The notes beneath the pieces are model-generated. The model was not told the DNA's origin and did not search any database. It saw only the letters and a list, made by a program, of their open reading frames with translations. From contig NC_089541.1 in the NCBI RefSeq assembly GCF_040115645.1, forward strand, positions 1,426,001 to 1,490,000: DNA of 64,000 nt, read 5' to 3'. Both the position numbers and the translations under genes were made by a program. This DNA is from Euwallacea fornicatus. Its lineage: Eukaryota; Arthropoda; Insecta; Coleoptera; Curculionidae. Below, in pieces: positions 1-11,853 of the stretch (the stretch's first letter is position 1; each line of letters begins with the position of its first letter).

Positions 1-79
1 CTTTTTTGATCTCAAAATGGCGAAGAATCCTTGATTTTGCCAGCGATGAGATATCAGTGGCAACGCCGCACGTTCGCAG

Positions 80-159
80 GTATTTCAAGGCCCACCGGAC
101 CTCGAGGCGTTTCAGGAGAAAGTAGAAAAGCCAAATTGCGGGCTGAATTACGAGATTGG
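80..159 (+). CDS. Candidate internal exon of an unrecognised gene
   Basis: An 80-nt segment lies between a good acceptor (ttcgcag, ending at 79) and a donor (GTAAATG from 160). Read from its first base it is fully open and looks protein-like: it begins VFQGPPDLEAFQEK and ends NCGLNYEI plus one extra base (phase 1). The gene would start left of the window. I do not recognise the product. The next exon is not settled: a phase-compatible acceptor at 469-470 leads to an open stretch ending at 565 with AATAAA-type signals next to it, or the gene may run much further. Both splice sites and the frame are seen; that it is a real exon is inference. Confidence 0.35.
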
Positions 160-3100
160 TAAATGACTAATGCGGGTCATGCGAAATTGTCAAAAATGTT
201 GTCTTTGGTTTTTTCTTTGACCGGCGCAGAAGAATGTGGTTTTAGCGCGACATTTCCTTTTTGAGGAACTGTTGCGCAAACAAGCCGCAAACGAAGAAGT
301 ATATTGATGGCATTTAAGGCAAAGGAGAGAGAGACGCGCCTTTGTTGCATTTTATATCGGGTTGTGATGGATGTGGCATCATGTAACATTATTTCCGGGA
401 AAATGTTTCTGTGGCAAAATTACATTGAGACAAAATGACCTTCAAGCGTTTTTCAAGATGGCTCCCATTTCAGAAATTTGCAAAAGGGCCGCCGAGATTG
501 GTGGCGCTGTTAAAGTTTGTGAGCACATATATGGCGAAATTACTGTGAATAAATTTACGGCTTAATAAAAGAATAAATCGAAAACAATTTCTAGTGGACA
601 TGAAATCCGAGCCCTTCCCACCGCCCCAAATACTTCGTTTATACAAAAAATAATATCATTAATAGCACAGACCAATTACCCAGTTCCCCATGTAACCATT
701 GAATATACCAACTGGTCCGAATTTGGTTTAACCATATGTCACACCCCTGTCCCATCAGCACGTGCACTGCAGTGTGGAAGACTTAACATGTGATAAAAGC
801 GAGGCATCAGCTGATATTCGATCGAGGCTAAGAATATTAATTGCAAAAATTCCAAGGTGGCAAAAGCGCCAAAACAAGCGAATTTCGACGGCGTTGGTCG
901 CCCGCGCGCCGGTTGCGTCAACCGAGTTGGTAGTTGGGGCGCCCCGAAAACAAACACGCAGCGTTGTGTAACCTGCGCGCGAGGCGAAAGAACGACCTTC
1001 CAAGGCCGCCGTATAAGCGATCAAATATCGCGGCTAAAATAGGTTTTTTTCGCAATCCGCGTGTTGTTATTTTGATCGGACTGGATTCTGGTCGAGAACG
1101 GCTTTTTTTTTTTTTTTTTGGGGCGCGGTCCATTTAACCACTTTAAACATTCCAGTGAGGGGGAAGCTTCGAAAAAACACCCAAAAGCACGGCACTGCCC
1201 TAATCAATAAATATCGCGGCCATATTGACATATTCGTGTTAGCCGCGTGCGTCGACCTACATTTCTGCATCGACATTCGAGCCATTGGTATTTTTGTGCG
1301 TTTGTAGGTCCGTTTGATTTATGCCCCAGCATTTTAAGCAGAAAAAACCATTAATAATAATTACTATTTTAAGCATCTCGTTTAACAGTCGCACGGACTC
1401 GTTTCCATCAAAAGTTAGCGGTGCGTAGGTAATAGATGACTCGATCGTCAAGTGCAAAATCCTCGACTAATATTTTTATTAAACTCAACCAGAAACCAAG
1501 GGCAGGAAAATGGCCGAGAACAACTGACTATGTTTGGTTGACACATGTCAGACGCCATATTGCAGACAATGATATACAAAGGCGGCCATTTTGATTAACT
1601 CGATCAAGGCTGATAGCAAGGAAATAAGTGCCCACAGGTCATTATCAACTGAATATTCTTATTTAAACGCCATTATGTGGGTCAAGGACACAGCGCCCGC
1701 CATTACTCAGGCCGAGCGCAATAAAACTACCACTAAGGCCTGAAACTGTTTGATACGAGTCAGACGCTACTTAATGGATCGATCGCGGAAGTCGACAACG
1801 ATGAATAAAACGACATCTAGTGGAGATATTTTGAAGATTTGATCAATTTAAAAATGCAATAACATACAGACATTAGAAAATCGAGTTTTGACCCAGAAAA
1901 AACATATTGCATTGGAAAAACTTTTCGGCAATACGGGGTCTATTAGAAATCTCATCTCATTGATTCGACGAACATAACATTGTAATAACATACGGGGTTG
2001 CTTATGACGGACCCTGTACATTTGATAATAATTTTATAATATGTACCTCTTAATGGCCAAAAATTTCGATGTGAAACATTTCCCCCTAAAAATCGTGTTT
2101 ATTGAGATATCGCACTTTGACGCACTAGTGAGCAACGCTGTATAGTGTTCTACCGTGCGATTCGAAAAATTTCGGTCAAGTAGATTTTAGAATTATTTGA
2201 TATCAAGCCCGTATGTCTTTTATGTGTTTTACGAAATCTCGATCATAAACTCATAAACCTAACAGCACTTTCAATTTAAATCGTTGCCAGCGGTGAGGAA
2301 ACAATGAAACATAACTAAATATAATTAATATTTATTTACTTACCCCTTTTACACTAAATGCTGAAAAGACAGAGTTGAATTCTAAAGGCCCATTCTCCGT
2401 TTATGAACTGTCCATACTGGAAATTAGCACTTTTTCTCTGAATGTAAACATAATTTTTAGCACCTAGAAAACTTTAATTAACCAACGCACAAGTCCGAGG
2501 AAGCTTGAAAAAGACTAGTTTGGATAAAATCCAACAAATAATAAAGGTAAACGGAGTCGTATTTAATTGAGGTTGGGTTTATTCGGTTATGTTCGAGATA
2601 ACGAAAGAACATATAAAAGACATACGGAGTCGATGTCAAATAATTCCAAAGCCTACTTGACCGGAATTTTTTTTTAAACGCACGGTATAAAGTGAAAGTC
2701 AATTTTAACCAAATTCATACATAAAAGAAAATTTATATTTAGAGCAACTTTCGTGCGATTTGGACAAAACGTACTTTTAGATTTTTAAAGCAAAATAGTA
2801 ACGGAACGTTCTTCTTTTGTTTCTTCACAAAAACCATTATGGCGAATGACAGTGATGTTAACAATTAATCAAATGCAGGATTACAACGGTCACAGATTAG
2901 GTTCTTTACAAGACAGTTGAAACCCAAAATTGACTTTAATTTCCGACCTAAATCGTCAGATAATTGTAACAGTGATAGTTCCTCGAAATCTCAACTTATC
3001 TCCTTAAGTTTTCCAAAATTCTTGCTATGTTAAACAACCTGGCAACACCGCTATTACATCACCATTTTGACACAAAAATAAAGCCGCTTTTCTCACGCCT

Positions 3101-4871
3101 TTCCTCGGTCCCGTGACCTCACAGACACTGTGTTTCTCTGTTGCGGTCGTACCCCATTATTTCACCATTACATATTCCATGTAACAGTTACATAAACATT
3201 TTAGTTTAAGTATTACTAGGTACTACTAATTTCACTTGTATATATTAGATTAGCTTGGACGCGTTTGATTCCGTATTGTTTCCTGGTAGTACCAGGAAAC
3301 GGCACGGGGTTGCCTCTGGCGCAAGTGAAATTGGTCAGTGTTTTTTTCTGCTTTCGTTGACCGTCAACGCAAATATAATTATGGCACTTTCGAATGCGTC
3401 TTTTGTTGCGTTGGAGTAATGTAGGCAAGTGGGTCGGCGGATCAATGAAAGTGAAAATGCCTGATAATCAGTTTGACTTAACACAAAAATTCGCTCTAGA
3501 TTAGTCAATGAAAAAAACTTGACTGTGAGCTAAATTCTTGAAATAATTTTGCTTACAATACCGAAATTCTTGTTTTGCAATGTGTGACCAACAAATTACG
3601 AATTATTTGAATAGATTAGGTCTGAGAGCGGCGATCGCCAACCCTGAAATGTGCCCCAAGAAATCGCTTTCTGCGGTTTAATACACGACTGAACCTTTTA
3701 ACGGTTTAATCCTATTTATCTTGCCTGAGTCGCTGGCTAAGTAACCGCAAGAGATTCTGGAGAAATCCGATCGGTTTTGGTAAAATTTTTTATTTTTCGA
3801 ATTGAGCTATTTAGTTGCACGCGCAGTGGCATTAGTGCAGAATTGTTAATATGTGTGTCATTCAGATTGCAAAAGCATGAATCGATGGAATCTGAATAAA
3901 CGATATTTCGATTCCGTTTGTCATTTTACTGGCGTGTTCGAACCGAGCGCTTGAGGTACTGCAAAGAGTGGTTTTGCTATCAAAGAATCAAAGAAGATTT
4001 ATGTAAGCGTTGCAGCAGACAGATAAAATTTGGCTTTGTTTGAATCGCAATGCAACAGTTGGGTCATTTTTACATGAAAGTGTTAAATCGCGAATTAATG
4101 ATATTCGATAACGAACGTTACCTAATTGCGGGTAAAATCGTGCCGGCAACGAGAAACCTGCCTGTTCAGTAAATATTTGCCTAATTGACAATTTTCCGCC
4201 GTCTATGCAAATTCGAAATTCAAACACATGGAAATCGCCGAATAAACCTTATTATGTCATTATTGTCGGTTTACGACCCGGATCTCTTGAAAATAAATCC
4301 AAAATTATACGGCTCGTTCTAGGAGGGCCGTTTCCTTATTACCCAAGAAAGCACGCTGCCTGTGATGAGTAGCAATAATAAAATGTCGTATTTATCTAGT
4401 GCTACCATCTCCTGTGCGGCACCCTAAAAATGTCGGTGCTTTTCACACACGGGACAACCCGTATATAAGTTATATAAGCTAGTATTGTAGTCATTAGCAA
4501 TAAATCAAATTGTTTGCCAACAGTTATAAAGCAAGAGCTTATCGATTAGGTTGGTTATTGATCGATATCCTACCGATAGGGGCTTTCGCTTGCTATAGTT
4601 GTTTGTATCAAATCTGGCACTGACGCAATCTTATTACACCACATATAATGACGGAGTGAAAACGCCTTTAGGCCTCGATGGTGCCTAAGGAGGGATGGAA
4701 AAACACTGAATGAATGCACCCAGATCTATACTCACTCATATCACCACTTTGCCGATTTGGTCTTAAAAAGAAAGAGTTCATGGAAGTTGACAACATGGCG
4801 AATGCGCGCTAAAATATCAATTGGTGTTTTCAAGATTTCAATGTGCAAAACTGCTATTGTTTATTTTTTAG
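160..4871. other. Long stretch without a supported gene
   Basis: Mostly AT-rich non-coding sequence. It includes a T-homopolymer near 1103-1118, a CpG-richer patch at about 880-1080, and the foldback repeat at 2150-2690 listed separately. Open frames here are short and lack splice support or recognisable domains. It may be the intron(s) of the gene whose candidate exon is at 80-159 and whose last exon might be at 4872-5075, but no connecting exon was found. Confidence 0.4.
2150..2690. repeat. Foldback (long inverted-repeat) element
   Basis: The arm at about 2150-2285 matches the reverse complement of about 2555-2690 over some 130 bp, with substitutions and small indels. Shared blocks include CCGTGCG at the outer ends, GGTCAAGTAG, GAATTATTTGA and CCGTATGTCTTTTAT. 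The spacer is about 270 bp and non-coding. No transposase is present, so this is a MITE or foldback-type non-autonomous element. Exact outer ends and target-site duplication were not resolved; weaker inverted similarity may extend outward to about 2090 and 2790. Confidence 0.7.
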
Positions 4872-5075
4872 CCAGGAGGACGTCCCGAAACAGACTTTAC
4901 TCTGGACGTGCCAAGATCAGAATTGTTATCAAAGCGACTACGCGAGGACAAAAAATGGCGTTTTCGCTGTCGCGTGCTGACCTCGTTCCTCGGCCTGGTC
5001 TTCTTCCTTTTGTCTGTGATGGCGGTCAGTCTGATCTTGACCAGAGGCAAGCGCATGTTCGGGAGTATGGTGTGA
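4872..5075 (+). CDS. Terminal exon of an unrecognised single-pass membrane protein (3' partial)
   Basis: A T-rich acceptor (ttatttttta then g) ends at 4871. The following 68 codons are open to a TGA at 5073-5075. The peptide starts PGGRPETDFTLDVPRSELL, has a basic stretch (SKRLREDKKWRFRCRV), then a clear hydrophobic helix (LTSFLGLVFFLLSVMAVSLI) and a short basic tail ending KRMFGSMV. The charge pattern is that of one membrane span near the C-terminus. A polyadenylation signal AATAAA follows at about 5249-5254. The exon starts in phase 0. A second frame is also open over this stretch but gives no sensible protein. Upstream exons were not identified and I do not recognise the family. Confidence 0.55.
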   Translation, partial: PGGRPETDFTLDVPRSELLSKRLREDKKWRFRCRVLTSFLGLVFFLLSVMAVSLILTRGKRMFGSMV

Positions 5076-5248
5076 CTTAGCAGAGAGTGCAGCGCGGCCA
5101 TATTTAAGGGCTTTTGCTCACAAACTTAATCATTTAGGGTATTTTGTATTGTTTTTGACCTACGAAACATTGTGATTGTTCTAATCTTATTAATTTAGGC
5201 GCCTTTAGCTTTTAAGTATTTATTAGTGAAGATAGTATTTATGACATT

Positions 5249-5254
5249 AATAAA
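5249..5254 (+). terminator. Polyadenylation signal AATAAA
   Basis: A canonical hexamer 174 bp after the stop of the exon at 4872-5075. Its position fits the 3' end of that transcript. Confidence 0.45.
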
Positions 5255-5894
5255 TCTTAAAAGAGTTTGTACTAGAATTTTATATTGAATAGGGGGCTCG
5301 AATAATTCGAAATTACGTCATAGAGTTGCTTCTTTACAGTGACATCTATTAACTATGCTTAACATATAGATCGCACATAAAAGGATTCTGGACGATTGCG
5401 TGAAAATGTACAACACACACAAAGTATAGCGAGGGCTACGGAATAAGATTTTCTTGTGTTACTGGACAAGGACGGTAGGTGGCACTTTCATTATGGCGAT
5501 TAGACATGCATTGCAAAGTATATATAAAAGGCCGTTCAACATCCTGTAAACAGCTCCTTATGTTCCAATTTTCAAAATTCAAAATATAAAGTTAATAATG
5601 TAAAAGATTCTCAAGTCAATATGCCATTTTATTCACTACGCTTGAAATTGTCAGCTCCATCACTCGGCGTACTGCTTCAACTAATATGCTCTAGTGTTTC
5701 TCATGATTAACAGATGGAGATGATGCATAATTGTTTTCCCGAAATAGGGATGTACCGCATTATCAACATTATTTTCAAATACAATAATTACAAACTATCG
5801 TTTCATTATTTATTTATTTACAACAATTAGAAACTCATTAATATGTCACAATGACCTAAATTACAAAGCAAAATGAGTAATGTCACGTATCAGT

Positions 5895-6927
5895 TTAGCG
5901 GTGTCCATAGTGTCCTCCAGATCCTTCAGATCCTCCAGAATTATGTTCGGATTTCGCACTGGCAGCTACGACGGCTGCACCCGCAGCTGCGGCATTTGAT
6001 TGCGCAATCTGTGCAGATTCCGCCGCCTTGTAATATGCAGCTTCAGTTTCGCTCAGCTCGTTTACTGCTTCTTGCAACTGATGAATTAGGGTGCTTAGGC
6101 GTTGCTTAGCTTGCGCTACCATCGCGTGCTGAGACGCTGAGACTGTGGCGGCCTCGGCAGCTGCTTTTGAAGATAACTGACTACCACCTAAAAATTATGA
6201 ATTAATTTTGTAATATATTTTAAAAATAATTTACACGTACTTTGAACTGAAGCAAGAGCGGCACTGAGAGTGCTAATTTGACTTTGAGCTTGTTGGGCGG
6301 CTTGATGGGCGATTTGAGCGGCTTGTTCGGTTAGTTGCAACTGCCCTACTTCAGACTGTAGTCTTTTTTCGGCTTCGTTCACTTGTTTCTTGAGGCTATA
6401 AACGATGGCCTGTTTGCCCACCAAAGCGGCCTGTGCAGTTTGAGCTGCCTACAGTAGCTGTTTGTCAGTAGCGACACTTAACCACGACGCGTTTACTTAC
6501 TCCTTGAGCAGCACTGGCTAGAGTGCTCTTAATACCGAAAGCGGCCTGACTTCCTGCAGTGTGCTGCGATTGAACTGCGTTTTTGGCTTGGACTGCAGAG
6601 GTGTGAGCCAAACTGGTCAGTTCTGCTCCTGATGTTTCCTTGCTTTCATCCACAGATCCATGGCTACCTAAAATGCCTTTTTACCAGAAGGGCTTAATGG
6701 CATTTTTTACACATACTTTCATATCCTTGTTCAAACCCGCTGGACACTTCCTCGTAGTGATCGCTAGCTTGTGCCTGTTGTTCAGGAACTACGATTCTTA
6801 CCGAGGTGCGTCTGGCCGCTGCACAGAGACCCACTGATGGAGTTCAGAGATATGAAATTAGATGTATAGAGGGTATTACATGTTGCAACTTACCACACAG
6901 CGCAGTAAAGACGAAAAACCTGAACAT
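5895..6927 (-). CDS. Secreted DUF745-family protein
   Basis: Five coding exons on the minus strand: 6927-6894, 6818-6717, 6667-6501, 6448-6241 and 6187-5895. All have GT-AG introns of about 50-75 bp and matching phases, giving 267 aa. It starts with a signal-peptide-like MFRFFVFTALC. The body is Ala/Gln-rich and helical with heptad character (for example LKKQVNEAEKRLQSEV and LSTLIHQLQEAVNEL). The tail is Ser/Gly/His-rich and ends GGHYGHR. This composition and layout is typical of insect DUF745 proteins, a family of secreted, cuticle- or tracheal-associated proteins without known enzymatic activity. Function here is inferred from family likeness only. The first intron separates a 5' UTR exon from the exon carrying the ATG. 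Confidence 0.75.
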
Positions 6928-7028
6928 GTTTCTCTGAAAGAAATAAAAGAAAGCCTGCGTGGTTAGTTTGAAGTTAATTTTGCTTGTTTTTTTAATACGA
7001 ATTAAAAATAATGACAAAACTCACTTAC

Positions 7029-7113
7029 AGGCACTTAAGTAAACGCAGAAATGTATGGGAGAGGAAGAAGACTGAATGATATTGCTCTTAAGGAGCATCA
7101 GGGGTTTTATATA
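7029..7113 (-). promoter_or_regulatory. Core promoter and 5' UTR exon of the DUF745 gene
   Basis: On the minus strand TATATAAAA occupies 7113-7105. A TCAGT initiator follows at 7075-7071, the expected 30 bp or so downstream. The untranslated exon runs to a strong donor (GTAAGT from 7028). The matching acceptor (tttctttcag) sits just before 6933, six bases upstream of the ATG. A TATA box suits a highly and tissue-specifically expressed structural gene. Confidence 0.65.
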
Positions 7114-10100
7114 CTTTTACCAGCATAATAGTGGGGCTCTCATACAGAGGCCTGGGCACGAAAAACACTAATTAGCGCATCATGAAGTAATATGTGTGCA
7201 TGTAAACAAATAGTGAGGCGTAATTTTACTTGTTTGCTTTGTCGAGCGGAAAAAACTAACGTTTGGTTTTCTTGGTTTTCTTAGTTTTCAGGCACACAAA
7301 ATGCTGGAATTGGGATATATATTGTATATACACATATATTAAAAATATATATTAAATCAATTTTAACTGCGCATCTTGGTGACATAGCAGCAACCCCATT
7401 TGATTTTGATTGATTTCTTGTGGACTGTCACTTAAAATCTACTGTGACATTTACTGACATATACGAGAGTCGATTAAATAATTTCCCGTAATATCTAAGA
7501 CGTTATATACCGGGGGGAGTTCTCATTCCCATTAAATTTATTCATAGTTTGAGTGTATTTCGCAACTCTTGATGGGTACCAGGATGATATAATATTTCTC
7601 TTCATATTGCCCAACTAAGGATAAGTGTATCTATGTGTTATTCAAAGTTTTAATTACTTAAAACTATGGTTTAATCTACTCTGGTCATCTGACGGCATGG
7701 TTTGATGAAAAACCAGTAAACCGTACCATCAAGTTTCGTGTATCTTTAGTTATTATTCCAACGCATTCTTTACTATTGTGATTGTGCAATCCAAGAGTTA
7801 TTTATCATGGTTTAATTACTATCGATTTTCAGCAATCAAATATTGCACACGAGGATGTGTTTTGCCTTTACATGCTTTTGTGTAAGGATCTCAAGGAAGC
7901 AGGAAATTGCTAATTTTTAGCATTTTTCTTCAGAGCATATTGCAAACAGGTTCCACGTATAGATATTAATTTTTCTGTTGATTCAGATACAATTTTATTA
8001 AAATTGAGACCACATGCAATTTTTCCATTAAAATCATGTTTCCGGGGATCGAATTAATAAGCACGTGCAGCAATTATCTATTAAATAGATATAATTATCT
8101 GCAGCTTATAAGAGAGAAGATAGATATGAAATATTAATTATTGCACGCATGTTGTCGGTATATGGCCGAAGGAACGCGGCTTTCTTCACATGTTGATTTG
8201 AGCGATGATAAGGGGAAGAAGTTCCCCATTTATTGTTTGTTTAAGAAGGCCATAAGAGCAACGTTCTGCTAAGTTGAGAAAGAAAAGAGAAGGGAGAAAG
8301 AAGGAAAGTTAAAAGAAAATAACTTCACGTGTGACATGAGGAACATTAGATGATTTATTTATGTGCAAAAAAAAATAAATATATATATGAAATATTGAAT
8401 TTAACACAAACAAAAATTTGACCAATCAAACAACCAAGACGTTCATTGGTTGCCTCCATTTTACTCAAAAGTCAATGTAGTTTCGCGACCCGTCACGGCA
8501 GCACCTGCATCGTCAACCATTAAGGTGTTTCACTTCTTTCCCCAAGTACTGTGGTAAAGACCCCGTCGCTCCACCTAGATATCATTCAGACTAATTAAAG
8601 CGAGCAGACTGCTACAGTACATTCTCTGTGGGTTCGGAAAAAAGGACAGGTGAGTTTTACGCACTGTTTACATTTATTACATTTTCTTTTATTAATTACT
8701 AATTATCAAGGGTTCTGGTCTGGATCACATTCTGATACCAACAGGCATTCTCCTCCTAAGCACTGGTGCGATTAGGATTGTTGAAGTTCACCTGAGTCAG
8801 TTCAAATATTAAACTAAGAGCACCTTCAATAAATCCTTTGAAATCATCACTTCAAAGCAACTTCTTATTCACAGCTTTCCCATTCAAAATTGTCTATGGT
8901 TCAAATCAGGTAACTTTTTATAAATGTCGCAGGCTTCATATCTACAGAGATGCCACATCTTTTCAAAATTAGTAGAAAAAGCTCGGTCAACGAAGTACAC
9001 GTCAACACGAAAATTCGACCAAAAGAGCGTATTACAACTATTGCAATGGTCTAAAATACTAGGGCTAAGGGTTAACGATCATAGACGTACTAGGGCTAAA
9101 AGCCAATTATCGGTTAATTTATTGTCTATCGTTTTAGAGCGTAACATTTAGTTGAATAATGATAATTGCAGCTATATCAATTTAACGAAAAGGAGTTGTA
9201 CATAAATTCTACTTGGTCAAGGAAAAGGGCGTGAGATTTCTATTACGCAAGGCCATATGTTTTAGAATGATAAGTACTAAAACCTGGCCATACCGGGCAT
9301 ATGGCCAAAAAGTGACGAAGTACATGGGAATTTCATTGGTGAAGCCATTAAACAGGATTCGGGACCATGTGATTGATAGTCTTAAAATAATTTTTCTACA
9401 TAAACTTTACGTAAAGTCTATTTTCTATTGCCGACCTAAATTTACAGTTTTTGCACACAGTTGAAAGAAACAATTTTTTTTTTCTTTTTTAATGGATCCG
9501 TCTAATTTGTTATGGCATTTCATGTAGGATTTGTTAAATTACAAATCTATGTACAAAACTAAAATCTAAATAGTAATAAATAAATAATAATTTCGACACG
9601 ATTGACTCATATTGTGTACGCACCAAAATGATTCAAGTGTATATAAAAAAGGAAATATTTCTTGTAATCTTTCACAATCCTCGTACTGCAGTAGTATTTC
9701 TGTCGCATATAAGTAAAATCGATAAGTGCATTCTTGTGTTATTAATCCCACTAATTTCCACTAAATATACTCATAATTTCCAATATTTTATACTGAATTG
9801 AGATTCCTTAGATAATAGTAATTGACCAAAACTTGTAATATTTGATTTCAGATACCAAGCACCAGTATATATTAATCAGTGTTAATAATTCTCGACACGA
9901 GTTTATATACTCTACACAATAATTTGTTTTTTCGATAATCCAAAATTCTATATAGTAACAGCTTACTACAAAATGGATCGCGCACCGCGCTGCGTGTAGT
10001 GCGAGGTCTGTGTACCGGAAACGGGGACTCCAAGAATCTGATGCACCGGAAACGGAAGTTGCTGCTCCTTTAAGAACGAAAATGAAATTTAAAAATCGAC

Positions 10101-11015
10101 GATTTTTTAATTGATTTCTTGTTTTTAATAAGTTTTACTCATTTCAAAATGTATCAGAACTTTTAAATGATGAGAAATAGGGTAAATGGATATCCAATTA
10201 CAACTACCATGAATATTTTAAATTTTTACCGACTTAAAATGTCCCTAAACTTAACATATAACCTTTTAATAGGTTTGGTTGTTTTATTATTTTTTCCTTT
10301 CTAGTAAACGTTATTTCAGAGCATGAATTATTAGTGCTATTGAGCGGCTTATAAAAAGTTTATTGAGATGTCATGACAAAAACTTGGGTTATGAACGCCC
10401 CAAAATGGGAAGTTTAATATATGCGAATAGTTTTCCACCATTTTGTCAATAATACTTGATGTGACTCTATATACAGTTAGAAGTCAGGCCTTTTTTTACG
10501 TAAATAATTTCACCTATATTGCACCATCTTTTTGAGAACTGCCAGACCATTGTCTAACTATATCATTAGTTATTTTACGATATCATAATTATTGAAAATG
10601 TGCGTCAACTCCTTGCTTTACATCGTGAAGTATGTATTTGTCCAATATTCAAATATTGTGATCTTAAGATGACGTCACTCAGAAATAATTTTGTGTTTCA
10701 ATAAATTACGTACTTCACGTTTGAAAATTAAACACGTAAAGACATATAACGATTAACTATTTATTATAAAAAAAAAGAACATAAACATCAAGCAAAAAAT
10801 GAGAAAAAAATGATGTTAAATGACATAAAAATACCGATTAAACTTTCTGCTGCCCCACGTTTAATGATAAAGGATGCTCTACTGGAAACACACGTTCTAT
10901 TATCTACAAAGTAAAATCAATATTAAACACAACAAAAAAGCAAAAGCAAAAAAGGAATCTGGAAGGTTTTGATTAAAAAAACACATTTACCTTGAAAACC
11001 ACAATCATGAATCAC
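7114..11015. other. Gene-poor spacer with one candidate non-coding first exon
   Basis: Mostly AT-rich. A plus-strand segment at about 8588-8650 starts with an initiator-like TCAGAC and ends in a strong donor (GGACAG then GTGAGT); it has no ATG and could be a 5' UTR exon. A GC-richer patch at about 9970-10080 has two copies of ACCGGAAAC, which resembles an ETS core. A short inverted repeat (CGTGAAGTA arms) lies at about 10625-10725. Several frames of 60-85 codons here have no domain or splice support. Confidence 0.35.
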
Positions 11016-11021
11016 TTTATT
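11016..11021 (-). terminator. Polyadenylation signal of the proteasome alpha-5 gene
   Basis: AATAAA on the minus strand about 50 bp past the stop codon of PSMA5. Confidence 0.5.
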
Positions 11022-11070
11022 ATTAAATTTCTTTTTGAGAATACAAAAATAATAATAATTAACTTAAAAC

Positions 11071-11853
11071 CTATGTCAATTTTGAAATTACCTTCTCAAC
11101 TTGCTCCTTACTGAACATGTGAAACAACTTATCAGGAGTCATAGTCATGACCTCCACATTGGAAGAGTTCAACTTTTCCTCCATAACCTGCTTCAATATA
11201 GTAAGAGCAGCAGTACTGGCCTCCTCTAAAGTCATACTTTTATGATACATCTCCTGCAAGCTTTGCTGTGCCCCTTCTGAACCTGAACCTATGGCTTTAG
11301 CATCGAACTGTACAAATGTGCCTGAAGGATCCATGTGGTACAATTGGGGTCCCTTTTCGTCGATTCCCGCGAACAAAATGGCAACGCCAAAAGGCCTGGA
11401 CATAGCTGCTCCATCGTCATCCGAATCACCAAATTGAATAGCCAGGTTTGAGACTGCTTGAGCACATGACTCAACACTCATGTTTTCATTGTATACGAAC
11501 CAATGGTTTTGGCATTCCAAACGAGCCCTTGTTGTATATAAATTATAAGAAATAATGATTTTTTTAAGAAGAAAAACCTACCTATCGATCATTGTTCGGG
11601 AATCAGCAATGAGGCCTGACACTGCACAACCAATGTGTTTATCGACCTCAACTATTTTCTCAATTGTAGTGGGTTCCATAAGTGGAGAGGTAATACGTTT
11701 TTCCACTGCCAAAACTACCCCCTCATTGGTGCTAATTCCAATAGCTGTTGAGCCAAGTTTAATAGCTTCAATTGCATATTCCACTTGAAAGAGGCGCCCT
11801 TCAGGAGAGAAGGTGTTGACTCCACGGTCATATTCACTTCGAGTGAGAAACAT
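11071..11853 (-). CDS. PSMA5: 20S proteasome subunit alpha type-5
   Basis: Two coding exons, 11853-11582 and 11527-11071, joined by a 54-bp GT-AG intron at an Arg codon, give 242 aa (the family is about 241). The N-terminus MFLTRSEYDRGVNTFSPEGR is the conserved alpha-subunit entry, including the YDRGVNTFSPEGR signature that closes the gate of the 20S core. Further hallmarks are LFQVEYAIEAIKLG, GCAVSGLIADSRTM and MSRPFGVAILFAG. The protein is a structural ring subunit of the 20S core in nucleus and cytosol and is non-catalytic. The ATG at 11853 follows a very good acceptor (tttttctcttgtag), so a 5' UTR intron is likely. A donor (GTAAGT at 12257-12252) upstream would define a UTR exon ending at 12258. 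Confidence 0.96.

Noticed and set aside
3277..3300. TTTCCTGGTAGTACCAGGAAA hairpin
   Set aside because: A near-perfect short palindrome, but isolated and without gene context. Too small to call a feature.
4757..5080. 107-codon plus-strand open frame
   Set aside because: It runs through a splice acceptor and is basic and featureless. The other frame from 4872 has a coherent membrane segment.
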